Assembly (NCBI GenBank): GCA_020048795.1
Contig: JAIFMA010000134.1
Span: 1-9,242 of the forward strand
Direction of reading: 5' to 3'
DNA from: Rhodoferax sp.
GTDB lineage: Bacteria; Pseudomonadota; Gammaproteobacteria; Burkholderiales; Burkholderiaceae_C
DNA: 9,242 bases
Shown here: positions 1 through 6,340 of the stretch, in pieces
Position numbering within the stretch: position 1 is the first letter of the stretch
Layout: the number at the start of each line of letters is the position of its first letter
Program-made: the position numbers and the translations under genes
The notes under the pieces: model-generated
Database searches by the model: none
Told to the model about the DNA's origin: nothing
What the model saw: only the letters and a program-made list of their open reading frames with translations

Positions 1-1259
1 GCCTCAAATTCCTGAAACTTCAGGGGTCGGTTATCCAGCGCGCTGGGCAACCGAAAGCCATAGTCCACCAGGGTCTGTTTGCGTGAACGATCCCCGTTGT
101 ACATGCCACCAAACTGGCCGATCAGCACATGGGATTCGTCCAGAAACATCAGCGCGTCTTTGGGCAGGTAATCCGTCAGCGTGGCGGGTGGCTCACCCGC
201 TGCCGAGCCACTCAAATGCCGACTGTAGTTCTCGATGCCCTTGCAGTGGCCCACCTCGGTGAGCATCTCCAGGTCAAACCGGGTGCGCTGCTCAATGCGT
301 TGAGCTTCCACCAGTTTGCCTTGTGAGACAAACGTTTTGATACGCTCAGCCAGTTCAATTTTGATAGCATCCACCGCAGACAGCACCTGCTCGCGTGGTG
401 TCACGTAATGGCTGCTCGGATAGACCGTAAAGCGCGGAATTTTTTGCCGGATGCGCCCGGTCAACGGATCAAACAATTGCAGCGATTCAACCTCATCGTC
501 AAACAGCTCAACCCGAATCGCCATCTCACTGTGTTCGGCCGGAAAAATGTCGATGGTGTCACCGCGCACCCGAAACGCCCCGCGTGAAAAATCCACATCA
601 TTGCGCTGGTACTGCATGCGCACCAGCTGGGCGATCAGGTCGCGCTGGCCTTGTCTGTCGCCGACGCGCAGCGTCATCACCATCTTGTGGTATGCCTCGG
701 GCTGGCCAATGCCGTAAATGGCCGAGACGGTGGCGACAATCACCACGTCGCGCCGTTCCAGCACGCTTTTGGTGCAGCTCAGGCGCATCTGCTCGATGTG
801 CTCGTTGATGGCTGAATCTTTTTCAATGAACAGATCACGCTGTGGCACATAGGCCTCAGGCTGGTAGTAGTCGTAATAACTGACGAAATATTCGACTGCG
901 TTTTTCGGAAAAAACTCGCGAAACTCGCTGTAGAGTTGCGCCGCCAGCGTCTTGTTGGGGGCAAACACAATCGCCGGCCGACCCAGCCTGGCAATGGTGT
1001 TGGCCATGGTGAAGGTTTTGCCCGAACCGGTGACACCCAGCAGGATCTGGAACACCTCGCCGCTTTCCACCCCTTCAACCAGATGGTTGATCGCCTGAGG
1101 CTGGTCGCCAGCGGGTGGGTAAGGCTGGTACAACTCAAAGGGTGAACCCGGGAAGCTGACGAAGGTGCCGACACGGATGGGCTCTGAATCAGCAGAAACG
1201 GCCAACGCAACCGCGACCGGGCGGACTTTGGGGGTGGACTTGGAAGTGGATGCAGACAT
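1..1259 (-). CDS. uvrB: UvrABC excinuclease subunit B, 3' part cut off by the window edge
   Basis: UvrB is the damage-verifying ATPase of nucleotide excision repair: UvrA loads it on the lesion and it then recruits UvrC. The minus strand reads open from ATG 1259 to the left edge, giving 419 codons of a family usually about 670-700 residues. Visible are the Walker A motif GVTGSGKT (residues 75-82), the damage-probing beta-hairpin start YYDYYQPEAY (128-137) and the helicase motif II DESH (374-377). The later helicase motifs and the C-terminal UvrC-binding domain lie outside. The start gives about 36 residues before the region matching E. coli UvrB; this lead is Ser/Thr/Val-rich and of unknown role. 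No strong Shine-Dalgarno sequence precedes the ATG, so the true start could be a little downstream. No full LexA box (CTGT-N8-ACAG) was seen upstream, only half sites. The identity is certain. Confidence 0.97.
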   Translation of the reverse strand, partial: MSASTSKSTPKVRPVAVALAVSADSEPIRVGTFVSFPGSPFELYQPYPPAGDQPQAINHLVEGVESGEVFQILLGVTGSGKTFTMANTIARLGRPAIVFAPNKTLAAQLYSEFREFFPKNAVEYFVSYYDYYQPEAYVPQRDLFIEKDSAINEHIEQMRLSCTKSVLERRDVVIVATVSAIYGIGQPEAYHKMVMTLRVGDRQGQRDLIAQLVRMQYQRNDVDFSRGAFRVRGDTIDIFPAEHSEMAIRVELFDDEVESLQLFDPLTGRIRQKIPRFTVYPSSHYVTPREQVLSAVDAIKIELAERIKTFVSQGKLVEAQRIEQRTRFDLEMLTEVGHCKGIENYSRHLSGSAAGEPPATLTDYLPKDALMFLDESHVLIGQFGGMYNGDRSRKQTLVDYGFRLPSALDNRPLKFQEFE

Positions 1260-1435
1260 GCCGATATGTTGCCACACGCGTCCAGAAGCAGGCTATTTAC
1301 AGGCAACACTCGCGCAAGCCTTTCTGGACCTGGGGGTCGGGCAAGAATAAGCTGGACAAATTAGCGTGTGATGGCGCGCACAAGGCCAGCCGCAAACCGC
1401 GCATGACGCTCGCCAGCGTGGCCCAACTGTTCAGG

Positions 1436-1969
1436 TTATTGGTGCTCAACTCCGTAACGCCGAGCCCGCCTGCGCCACCATCGTAAGGCCTTCCAGACCA
1501 GCACACTGAGCAGCGCCAGCACCATGCCCCAAAAGCCCAGGCTGGGGTCGCGACCACGAATCTCGACCAGCACGGGCTGCTGACCGTCCAGACGGTAGCG
1601 ACTCTCCAGAATGTAGTCACCGTCGTCCCAGCTCGCCTGATACTGCCAGGACTTGGCATCAACCGTTTGCCAAGCGGTGCGTGCCCGCCCCTCCAGCCCG
1701 GTGCCGTCTGGTACCAGTGGCCAGGGCACCAAGGTCGGATCGGCCTGTTGTTCGGCGGCAAAACGGCTGTACAGGATCACCCGGGTTTTGCCGGTATCGC
1801 GGCTACCCACAATGATCGGTCGCACCCCTGGCCACCGTCCGGGATCGGCACTGGACCACGGGTTGACAAAAAACATGACGGTGGTCCAGCCGATCGCCAG
1901 CGCCACAAACACGCCCAGCCCAAACAGTCCGCGACCCAGCGCCCGCAGCATTTTCAGGAGTATGTTCAT
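1436..1969 (-). CDS. Small two-helix membrane protein of unknown function
   Basis: I do not recognise this 177-residue protein. It has a hydrophobic segment at about residues 14-35, a polar central domain of about 105 residues rich in Trp, Asp and Arg, and a second hydrophobic segment at about 144-160. It ends in a very basic tail (RWWRRRARRYG). The basic ends suggest that both termini face the cytoplasm and the central domain the periplasm; this is inference from the positive-inside rule. A purine-rich stretch (GAGAGAG) lies about 8 bases before ATG 1969 and supports the start. It reads in the same direction as uvrB, 176 bp upstream of it, so the two could be co-transcribed. The string GSRDTGKT (55-62) resembles a P-loop by pattern only. 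Coding status is supported by length, the ribosome site and the ordered membrane layout. Confidence 0.75.
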   Translation of the reverse strand: MNILLKMLRALGRGLFGLGVFVALAIGWTTVMFFVNPWSSADPGRWPGVRPIIVGSRDTGKTRVILYSRFAAEQQADPTLVPWPLVPDGTGLEGRARTAWQTVDAKSWQYQASWDDGDYILESRYRLDGQQPVLVEIRGRDPSLGFWGMVLALLSVLVWKALRWWRRRARRYGVEHQ

Positions 1970-2014
1970 TGGTGTACTCTCTCATTTCATGAAAGGTTGA
2001 ATGAGTTTACTGAT

Positions 2015-2042
2015 GCCATTTCCAAATCATGGGTGTCCAGGC
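2015..2042 (+). repeat. 28-bp dispersed repeat, copy A
   Basis: This unit matches 4999-5026 at 23 of 28 positions with no gaps. The shared core includes CCATTTC, AAATCAT, GTGTC and AGGC at identical spacing. The differences are at unit positions 1, 9, 17, 18 and 24. The copy lies in a gene-free region. A match this long is very unlikely by chance in 9 kb, so a dispersed repeat or the terminus of a former mobile element is the best reading. I cannot name the family. Confidence 0.7.
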
Positions 2043-2094
2043 ATGAAGCCGCAGCTAGTGCACTGGCTGGTCCCAACAAGGCGAAGCAACAACC

Positions 2095-2113
2095 ACACGG
2101 ATGATTTGGCAAT
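2095..2113 (-). repeat. Inverted partial copy of the 28-bp repeat
   Basis: The reverse complement of 2095-2113 equals 2018-2036 at 16 of 19 positions (core CCAAATCAT followed two bases later by GTGT). After a one-base gap the match continues with TGC. Together with copy A it brackets about 96 bp with inward-pointing ends, like the terminal inverted repeats of a MITE or a decayed insertion sequence. The interior contains no gene. The match is imperfect, so the pairing is tentative. Confidence 0.45.
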
Positions 2114-2267
2114 GCAATGAGGATATCAGCCCGACCGACGGACTCATTGGATTTCCATATCAATCCGGCGGGTCGTTGCCTGGCCTTGCCATGTGACAGC
2201 AATGTCTGCGGGTTTGCGCCTCATGTCGTATCGATCTGAAAACGCAATCAGGCAAAATCCAATTGGG

Positions 2268-2295
2268 TTCATGCGTTGGCGGGCATCGGTAAAAT
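2268..2295 (+). promoter_or_regulatory. Possible sigma-70 promoter of the aminotransferase gene
   Basis: A good -10 hexamer, TAAAAT (2290-2295), follows a weak -35 match, TTCATG (2268-2273), with a 16-bp spacer. It lies 63 bp before ATG 2359 in a region with no other gene on this strand. The call is by pattern only; the -35 matches the consensus at just three positions. Confidence 0.35.
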
Positions 2296-2358
2296 CGTGC
2301 GTTGCACCGCAGCAAGCCAAGCCGGACTATCGATTTCTCACTCCAACAGGACGCTCTC

Positions 2359-3555
2359 ATGTCACTTTTTTCCGCCGTCGAAATGGCCCCCCGCGACCCG
2401 ATTCTGGGTCTGACCGAGCAATACAACGCCGACACCAACCCCAACAAGGTCAACCTGGGCGTGGGTGTCTACTTTGATGACAACGGCAAGTTGCCTCTGC
2501 TGCAATGTGTACAGGCGTTTGAAAAAACCATGATGGACAAGCCCACTGCACACGGCTACCTGCCCATTGACGGTATTGCGGCTTATGACGCTGCCGTCAA
2601 AGGCCTGGTGTTTGGTGCTGACAGCGAGCCGTTCAAGTCCGGCCGCATCGCCACGGTGCAAGGCCTGGGCGGTACCGGCGGCCTCAAGGTGGGGGCCGAC
2701 TTTTTGAGGCGACTCAACCCCGCTGCCAAGGTGCTGATTTCTGACCCGAGCTGGGAAAACCACCGCGCCCTGTTTACCAACGCTGGCTTTGTGGTGGAAA
2801 GTTACCGCTACTACGACGCAGCCACCCGTGGCATCGACTTTGCCGGCATGTTGGCTGACCTGAACGCCACCCTCGCAGGCACCGTGGTGGTGTTGCACGC
2901 CTGCTGCCACAACCCCACCGGCTACGACCTCACCCCGGCCCAGTGGGACGAGGTGATCGCCACGGTCAAGGCTAACAACCTGACACCGTTCCTGGACATG
3001 GCTTATCAGGGCTTTGGCTACGGCATCGAAGAAGACGGTGCGGTGATTGGCAAGTTTGTCGCGGCTGGCCTGGACTTTTTTGTCTCGACCTCGTTTTCCA
3101 AGAGCTTCAGCCTGTACGGCGAGCGCGTAGGTGCTCTGAGCGTGTTGTGTGCCACCAAAGACGATGCGGCCCGCGTGCTGAGCCAGCTCAAGATCGTGAT
3201 CCGCACCAACTACAGCAACCCACCCACCCACGGCGGCGCTATTGTGGCCGGTGTGCTGGGCAACCCTGAGCTGCGCGCACTGTGGGAGCAAGAGCTCGGC
3301 GAGATGCGTGTGCGTATCAAGGCCATGCGCCAGAAGCTGGTCGATGGCCTGAAGGCGGCTGGCATCGAGCAGGACATGAGCTTCATCACCAGCCAAATCG
3401 GCATGTTCAGTTACTCAGGCCTGTCCAAAGACCAGATGGTGCGCCTGCGCAACGAGTTTGGGGTGTATGGCACCGACACCGGGCGCATGTGTGTGGCGGC
3501 ACTCAACAGCAAAAACATCGACTATGTTTGCGCCTGTATTGCCAAAGTGATCTGA
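2359..3555 (+). CDS. Aspartate/aromatic amino-acid aminotransferase (class I, PLP-dependent)
   Basis: This 398-residue fold-type I aminotransferase belongs to the AspC/TyrB group, which moves amino groups between aspartate or aromatic amino acids and 2-oxoglutarate in the cytoplasm. Key family residues are present: N185 in CHNPTG, D213 in LDMAYQGFG (pairs with the pyridine nitrogen of PLP), the Schiff-base lysine K248 in SFSKSFSLYGERVG, R256 (PLP phosphate), R282 in IRTNYSNPP (side-chain carboxylate of the substrate) and R376 near the C-terminus (alpha-carboxylate). The length is normal. ATG 2359 is chosen because AGGA lies 7 bases upstream and the protein then starts MSLFSAVEMAPRDP, as in the family; an in-frame ATG at 2302 has no such site. 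A terminator follows directly. An aminotransferase gene divergent from uvrB is, to my knowledge, a common betaproteobacterial arrangement. Whether aspartate or aromatic substrates dominate cannot be told from sequence. Confidence 0.95.
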   Translation: MSLFSAVEMAPRDPILGLTEQYNADTNPNKVNLGVGVYFDDNGKLPLLQCVQAFEKTMMDKPTAHGYLPIDGIAAYDAAVKGLVFGADSEPFKSGRIATVQGLGGTGGLKVGADFLRRLNPAAKVLISDPSWENHRALFTNAGFVVESYRYYDAATRGIDFAGMLADLNATLAGTVVVLHACCHNPTGYDLTPAQWDEVIATVKANNLTPFLDMAYQGFGYGIEEDGAVIGKFVAAGLDFFVSTSFSKSFSLYGERVGALSVLCATKDDAARVLSQLKIVIRTNYSNPPTHGGAIVAGVLGNPELRALWEQELGEMRVRIKAMRQKLVDGLKAAGIEQDMSFITSQIGMFSYSGLSKDQMVRLRNEFGVYGTDTGRMCVAALNSKNIDYVCACIAKVI

Positions 3556-3576
3556 TCCGGCCCAGAAAAATATAAG

Positions 3577-3624
3577 AAATAGCTGCCTGGCGCAGGTAGT
3601 GCTTGCGTCGGCAGCTATTTTTTT
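3577..3624 (+). terminator. Intrinsic terminator after the aminotransferase
   Basis: The arms 3577-3587 (AAATAGCTGCC) and 3610-3620 (GGCAGCTATTT) form a perfect 11-bp stem. The 22-nt loop contains a further short pairing (CGCA 3591-3594 with TGCG 3604-3607). A run of seven T follows (3618-3624). It starts 21 bp after the aminotransferase stop. An alternative six-base hairpin, GCTATT/AATAGC (3614-3619 with 3625-3630), shares the right arm. The AGCTATTTTTT style resembles intergenic repeats I recall from Comamonadaceae, but I have not checked this. Confidence 0.85.
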
Positions 3625-3642
3625 AATAGCATTCCAGGCCCC

Positions 3643-4461
3643 ATGAAAACCCTGAATGTGATTGGCGCTGGTCGGGTCGGCAAAACACTGGGGCGGCTGT
3701 TTCAGGCGGCGGGCATTTTTCAGGTGCAGGGTGTGCTGGCGCGGTCCGAGGCTTCTGCACAACAAGCGGCGCAGTTTATCGGTGCCGGGCAAGCTTGCCA
3801 GAATCTGGCCAGCCTGCCACCGGCCGATGTCTGGCTGCTGGCACTGCCTGATGCACATATTGCCGCAGTGGCGCTGGAACTGGCGGTGCTGGATGTGTCA
3901 AACCGCCCTGCCCTGGCGTTTCATTGCAGTGGCGCGCTGGGCTCGGATCAGCTGGCACCCCTGGCCGAGCATGGCTGGCAAGTAGCCAGTGCCCATCCGT
4001 TGCTGAGTTTTGCCCGGCCTGAGCTGGCGCTTGCCCAGTTTGCCGGCACCCCCTGCGCCCTGGAGGGCGATGCACCAGCACTACACCTGCTTGAGTGGGC
4101 GTTGACCCAGATCGGCGGACAGTGCTTTGCAGTTGCCGCGCAAGACAAGCTGCTCTACCACGCCGCAGCCGTGTTTGCCACCAACTTTTTGCCGGTGTTG
4201 CAAGATCTGGCCGAGCAGCTTTGGCAGCACAGCGGTATGCCAACGGTCCTGATCCAGCACATGCGCGCCACGCTGCTGCACAACGCGGTCAACAACATCG
4301 TGGCGCTGGGGCCAAAAGCGGCCCTGACCGGCCCTGCAGCGCGTGGCGACCTGGCATTGGTGGCGGCGCAGGCGCAGGCCCTGGACCAGTGGGATACCCA
4401 GGCGGGTGCCGCCTACCAGGCGTTGAGCCAACTGGCCGTCAAACTGTCACACACCCCATGA
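3643..4461 (+). CDS. Rossmann-fold DUF2520 protein
   Basis: This 272-residue protein has two parts. The N-terminal nucleotide-binding Rossmann fold carries GAGRVG at residues 8-13, and the C-terminal half is a helical DUF2520-type domain with the family string YHAAAVFATNF (172-182). HCSG (94-97) and a HPL turn (118-120) also fit the family. The layout resembles ketopantoate or F420-dependent NADP reductases, so an NAD(P)-dependent oxidoreductase is plausible, but no substrate is established. ATG 3643 follows the terminator by only 18 bp and has a weak GG-containing ribosome site, so transcription may come from read-through or a promoter inside the terminator region. The stop overlaps the start of the following kinase (ATGA, 4458-4461), which implies that the two were once translated together; the partner is now broken. 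Confidence 0.9.
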   Translation: MKTLNVIGAGRVGKTLGRLFQAAGIFQVQGVLARSEASAQQAAQFIGAGQACQNLASLPPADVWLLALPDAHIAAVALELAVLDVSNRPALAFHCSGALGSDQLAPLAEHGWQVASAHPLLSFARPELALAQFAGTPCALEGDAPALHLLEWALTQIGGQCFAVAAQDKLLYHAAAVFATNFLPVLQDLAEQLWQHSGMPTVLIQHMRATLLHNAVNNIVALGPKAALTGPAARGDLALVAAQAQALDQWDTQAGAAYQALSQLAVKLSHTP

Positions 4462-5388
4462 GCGCACCGACTTATTTGCTGGCGATCGACAACGGCACCC
4501 AAAGCGTGCGCGCCCTGCTGTTAAATTTGCAGGGCCAGCTGGTGCACATGGCACAGGTCAGCATCGACAGCTACCAGTCACCACAACCCGGTTGACTGGA
4601 AAATGACCTCGATGCCTTCTGGCAGTCGCTGTGCCAGGCCTGCCAGCAGCTATGGGACAGCAGCCGCGTGGCCAAGAGTGACATCGCCGGGGTGGTCATC
4701 ACCACCCAGCGTGGCACCACGGTGTCGTTGGACCGGCATGGCCAGCCACTGCGCCCATCCATGATCTGGCTGGACCAGCGCCGTGCCAGCCAGGTGCCCG
4801 CCATTTCCTGGTGGTGGAAAGCGGCGCTGGGCAGCCTTGGCATGCTGGAAACCGTGCGCGTCTTTCAGGCTGAGGCCGAGGCCAACTGGATGGCCCAACA
4901 TCAGCCCGCCCTGTGGGCCCAAACCGACAAGTTCCTGATTTGGCGACATGCACAATCGAGTCCACCTGCACCGCGCCATACTGGAATGCCTGGTTTATTC
5001 CATTTCTAAATCATTTGTGTCTAGGCGCAAGGGCAAGGAACGCATCGAAAAGCGTAGCGGCCAGACGATTACCCGCTTGCGGGCATCAGGGGGAGGTTTA
5101 CAAAGTGATGCGGCCTTGCAGATCACCGCCAACGTGTACAACCTGCCCACCGAGCAGCCCCATTTGTATGAAACCAGTGGTCTGGGTGTCGCCGTGGGGC
5201 TGAAACTGCACTCCGACTTTACCGCTGCGGTAGCGGCCATGAGCCGCGTGGGCCAGGTGTTTGTGCCCGATCCCGCCCATGTGCAAACCTATGAGCAGTT
5301 GTACCGGCGCGTTTATTGCCGCATGTATCAGCGGCTCCAACCCCTGTACCACGACATTGCCGCCATCACCGGGGACGATGCCGGGTAG
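4458..5388 (+). pseudogene. Broken FGGY-family carbohydrate kinase
   Basis: Intact members phosphorylate sugars or polyols with ATP and are about 500 residues long. The N-terminal part reads MSAPTYLLAIDNGTQSVRAL, with the phosphate-binding DNGTQS motif, and later VVITTQRGTTVSLDR and MIWLDQRR. Codon 46, in the family context PGW-x-E, is TGA (4593-4595) where TGG is expected. Reading resumes in the same frame to TDKFLI (about 4940). The sequence then jumps, in another frame, to FGDMHNRVHLHRAILE, which belongs to the C-terminal domain, so roughly 200-250 central codons are missing. The tail keeps GKERIEKRSG and LRASGGGLQSDAALQITANV (ATP-site region) and ends at TAG 5388. It also carries a short repeat insertion (4999-5026) and looks a few residues short after YETSGLG. 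At least three independent lesions rule out a sequencing error. It cannot make an active kinase. Confidence 0.92.
4999..5026 (+). repeat. 28-bp dispersed repeat, copy B, inside the kinase pseudogene
   Basis: This unit equals 2015-2042 at 23 of 28 positions. In the surviving kinase frame it encodes the non-family residues between LECLVYS and RKGKERIEKRSG. Family members, as I recall them, read about Y-A-L-R-E-G-K here, so about seven extra codons are present and their limits coincide with the repeat. The addition keeps the reading frame. Whether this is a short insertion or a scar left after loss of a larger element is not clear. Confidence 0.65.
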
Positions 5389-5398
5389 TGCCCCCCAG

Positions 5399-6226
5399 CT
5401 ATCCCCAGATCACCGAGCGCATCGAGATCGACGCGGCCTGAAAGCCGGTGTTGAAAAACTGTGGCGCTTCACCCGGCTCGGTGGCGCCGGCCGCATACAA
5501 CAACGGCAGCATGTGGTCGTGGCTGGGGTGCGCCAGCCGCGCCGTGGCGAGTTGCTGAAAGTCCTGTAGCGCCTGCATGTTGCCGGTTTGCAGGTAGCCG
5601 GCAATGCGCTGGTCAAAGTCTCGCGCCCAGTCATGGGCCTGATCGTCGGCCGCATCGGGTTGCATGGTGCGCAGGTTGTGCACCATGTTGCCACTGGCCA
5701 CGATCAGCACGCCCAATGAGCGCAAGGCTTTGAGCTGCTGGCCCAGCCCAAAGTGCTCGGCCGCTGGGCGGCTGTCGTCCATGCTGAGCTGTAGCACCGG
5801 GATGTCAGCCGCAGGAAACATCGGCTTCAACACGCCCCAGGCGCCGTGGTCCAACCCCCACTCTTGGGCATCCAGTTGTACCGGCAAGCCGCTGTCGGGC
5901 TGGCGCAGCAGTGCACTCAGCGCACGCGCCGCCTCAGGCCAGCCCGGTGCCGGGTACTGCTGATCAAACAGCTCTTGCGGGAAACCGCCAAAGTCGTGGA
6001 TGGTTTTGGGCTTCGCCATGGCCGTCAGCCACCAGCCGCGTGTGAGCCAATGCGCCGAGATGCACAGAACCAGTTGCGGGCGTGGCCTTGTCACACCAAA
6101 TTCAGCGCCAAGCGAGTGCCAGTGCTGGTAATAAGGGTTGCCAGGCAAGGCGTTCATGGGACTGCCATGGCCCACAAAGAGAACTGGCAGTGGCGCTGTT
6201 TGATTCAAAATTGCCGGGATGGACAT
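5399..6226 (-). CDS. ygiD: LigB-family extradiol dioxygenase, DODA/YgiD type
   Basis: This 275-residue protein is of the DODA-type class III ring-cleaving dioxygenase family; E. coli YgiD opens the ring of L-DOPA in vitro. All five conserved histidines expected from YgiD are visible: H20 in FVGHGSPMNAL, H59 in ISAHW and H238 in HDHMLPLL as likely metal ligands, plus H127 in LDHGAW and H183 in NMVHNL as active-site residues. The length is normal for the family (about 260-275). ATG 6226 is preceded by AAGAAGG about 10 bases upstream. The stop lies 10 bp from the stop of the kinase pseudogene, in convergent orientation, and the gene is divergent from the PHA depolymerase. The physiological substrate is unknown; a catechol-type compound is likely. 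The family call is secure, the substrate is not. Confidence 0.93.
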   Translation of the reverse strand: MSIPAILNQTAPLPVLFVGHGSPMNALPGNPYYQHWHSLGAEFGVTRPRPQLVLCISAHWLTRGWWLTAMAKPKTIHDFGGFPQELFDQQYPAPGWPEAARALSALLRQPDSGLPVQLDAQEWGLDHGAWGVLKPMFPAADIPVLQLSMDDSRPAAEHFGLGQQLKALRSLGVLIVASGNMVHNLRTMQPDAADDQAHDWARDFDQRIAGYLQTGNMQALQDFQQLATARLAHPSHDHMLPLLYAAGATEPGEAPQFFNTGFQAASISMRSVIWG

Positions 6227-6300
6227 GATGTGGGGGCCTTCTTTGAGTCGATATTGGCCTTAGTTTGACAGGTCGACTACCTTTACCAGCCAAGTCCTGT

Positions 6301-6315
6301 TATATTGCAGCGCAA
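6301..6315 (+). promoter_or_regulatory. Candidate -10 box with overlapping TTGC-N3-GCAA operator
   Basis: TATATT (6301-6306) could serve as a -10 box for the PHA depolymerase, whose ATG is 35 bp downstream. Overlapping it is the dyad TTGC-AGC-GCAA (6305-6315). PHA genes in this class are often controlled by the repressor PhaR, which as I recall binds TGC-rich dyads near promoters. The assignment is inference: no well-spaced -35 was found (TTGACA at 6265-6270 is 30 bp away). Confidence 0.35.
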
Positions 6316-6340
6316 CAATTTTATTTACTTAGGTGACCTC

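Larger units (their letters stand above)
1970..2358. other. 389-bp intergenic region between divergent genes
   Basis: No convincing gene was found. The stretch holds a 28-bp repeat unit (2015-2042), an imperfect inverted copy of part of it (2095-2113), an imperfect inverted repeat at about 2132-2176 (arms CGACC/GGTCG, CGG/CCG and ATTG/CAAT with bulges), and a possible promoter at 2268-2295 for the aminotransferase. It must carry start signals for both the minus-strand membrane protein and the plus-strand aminotransferase. The open frames across it have no ribosome sites and no recognisable protein character. Confidence 0.6.

Noticed and set aside
1260..1435. LexA (SOS) box upstream of uvrB
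   Set aside because: Only half sites (CTGT or ACAG) occur; no CTGT-N8-ACAG arrangement was found in this gap.
1784..1807. P-loop-like GSRDTGKT in the small membrane protein
   Set aside because: It fits the loose Walker A pattern but lies in a short domain with no Walker B motif or ATPase fold signs; a chance match is more likely.
2122..2176. Direct repeat starting ATATCA at 2123 and 2158
   Set aside because: Only about 12 of 19 positions match, which is too weak to separate from chance in a short region.
2362..3396. A 344-codon open frame on the minus strand inside the aminotransferase gene
   Set aside because: It is antisense to a gene whose catalytic residues are all present, has no ribosome site, and its His/Val/Gln-rich translation resembles the usual product of reading GC-rich coding DNA backwards.
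4948..5388. A 146-codon open frame as an independent small gene
   Set aside because: Its product is the C-terminal domain of the FGGY kinase, without the N-terminal sugar and ATP-binding half, and no ribosome site precedes ATG 4948. It is part of the pseudogene.
6265..6306. TTGACA and TATATT as a promoter pair for phaZ
   Set aside because: The spacing is 30 bp, far from the 16-18 bp needed; only the -10-like box is kept, as a candidate.
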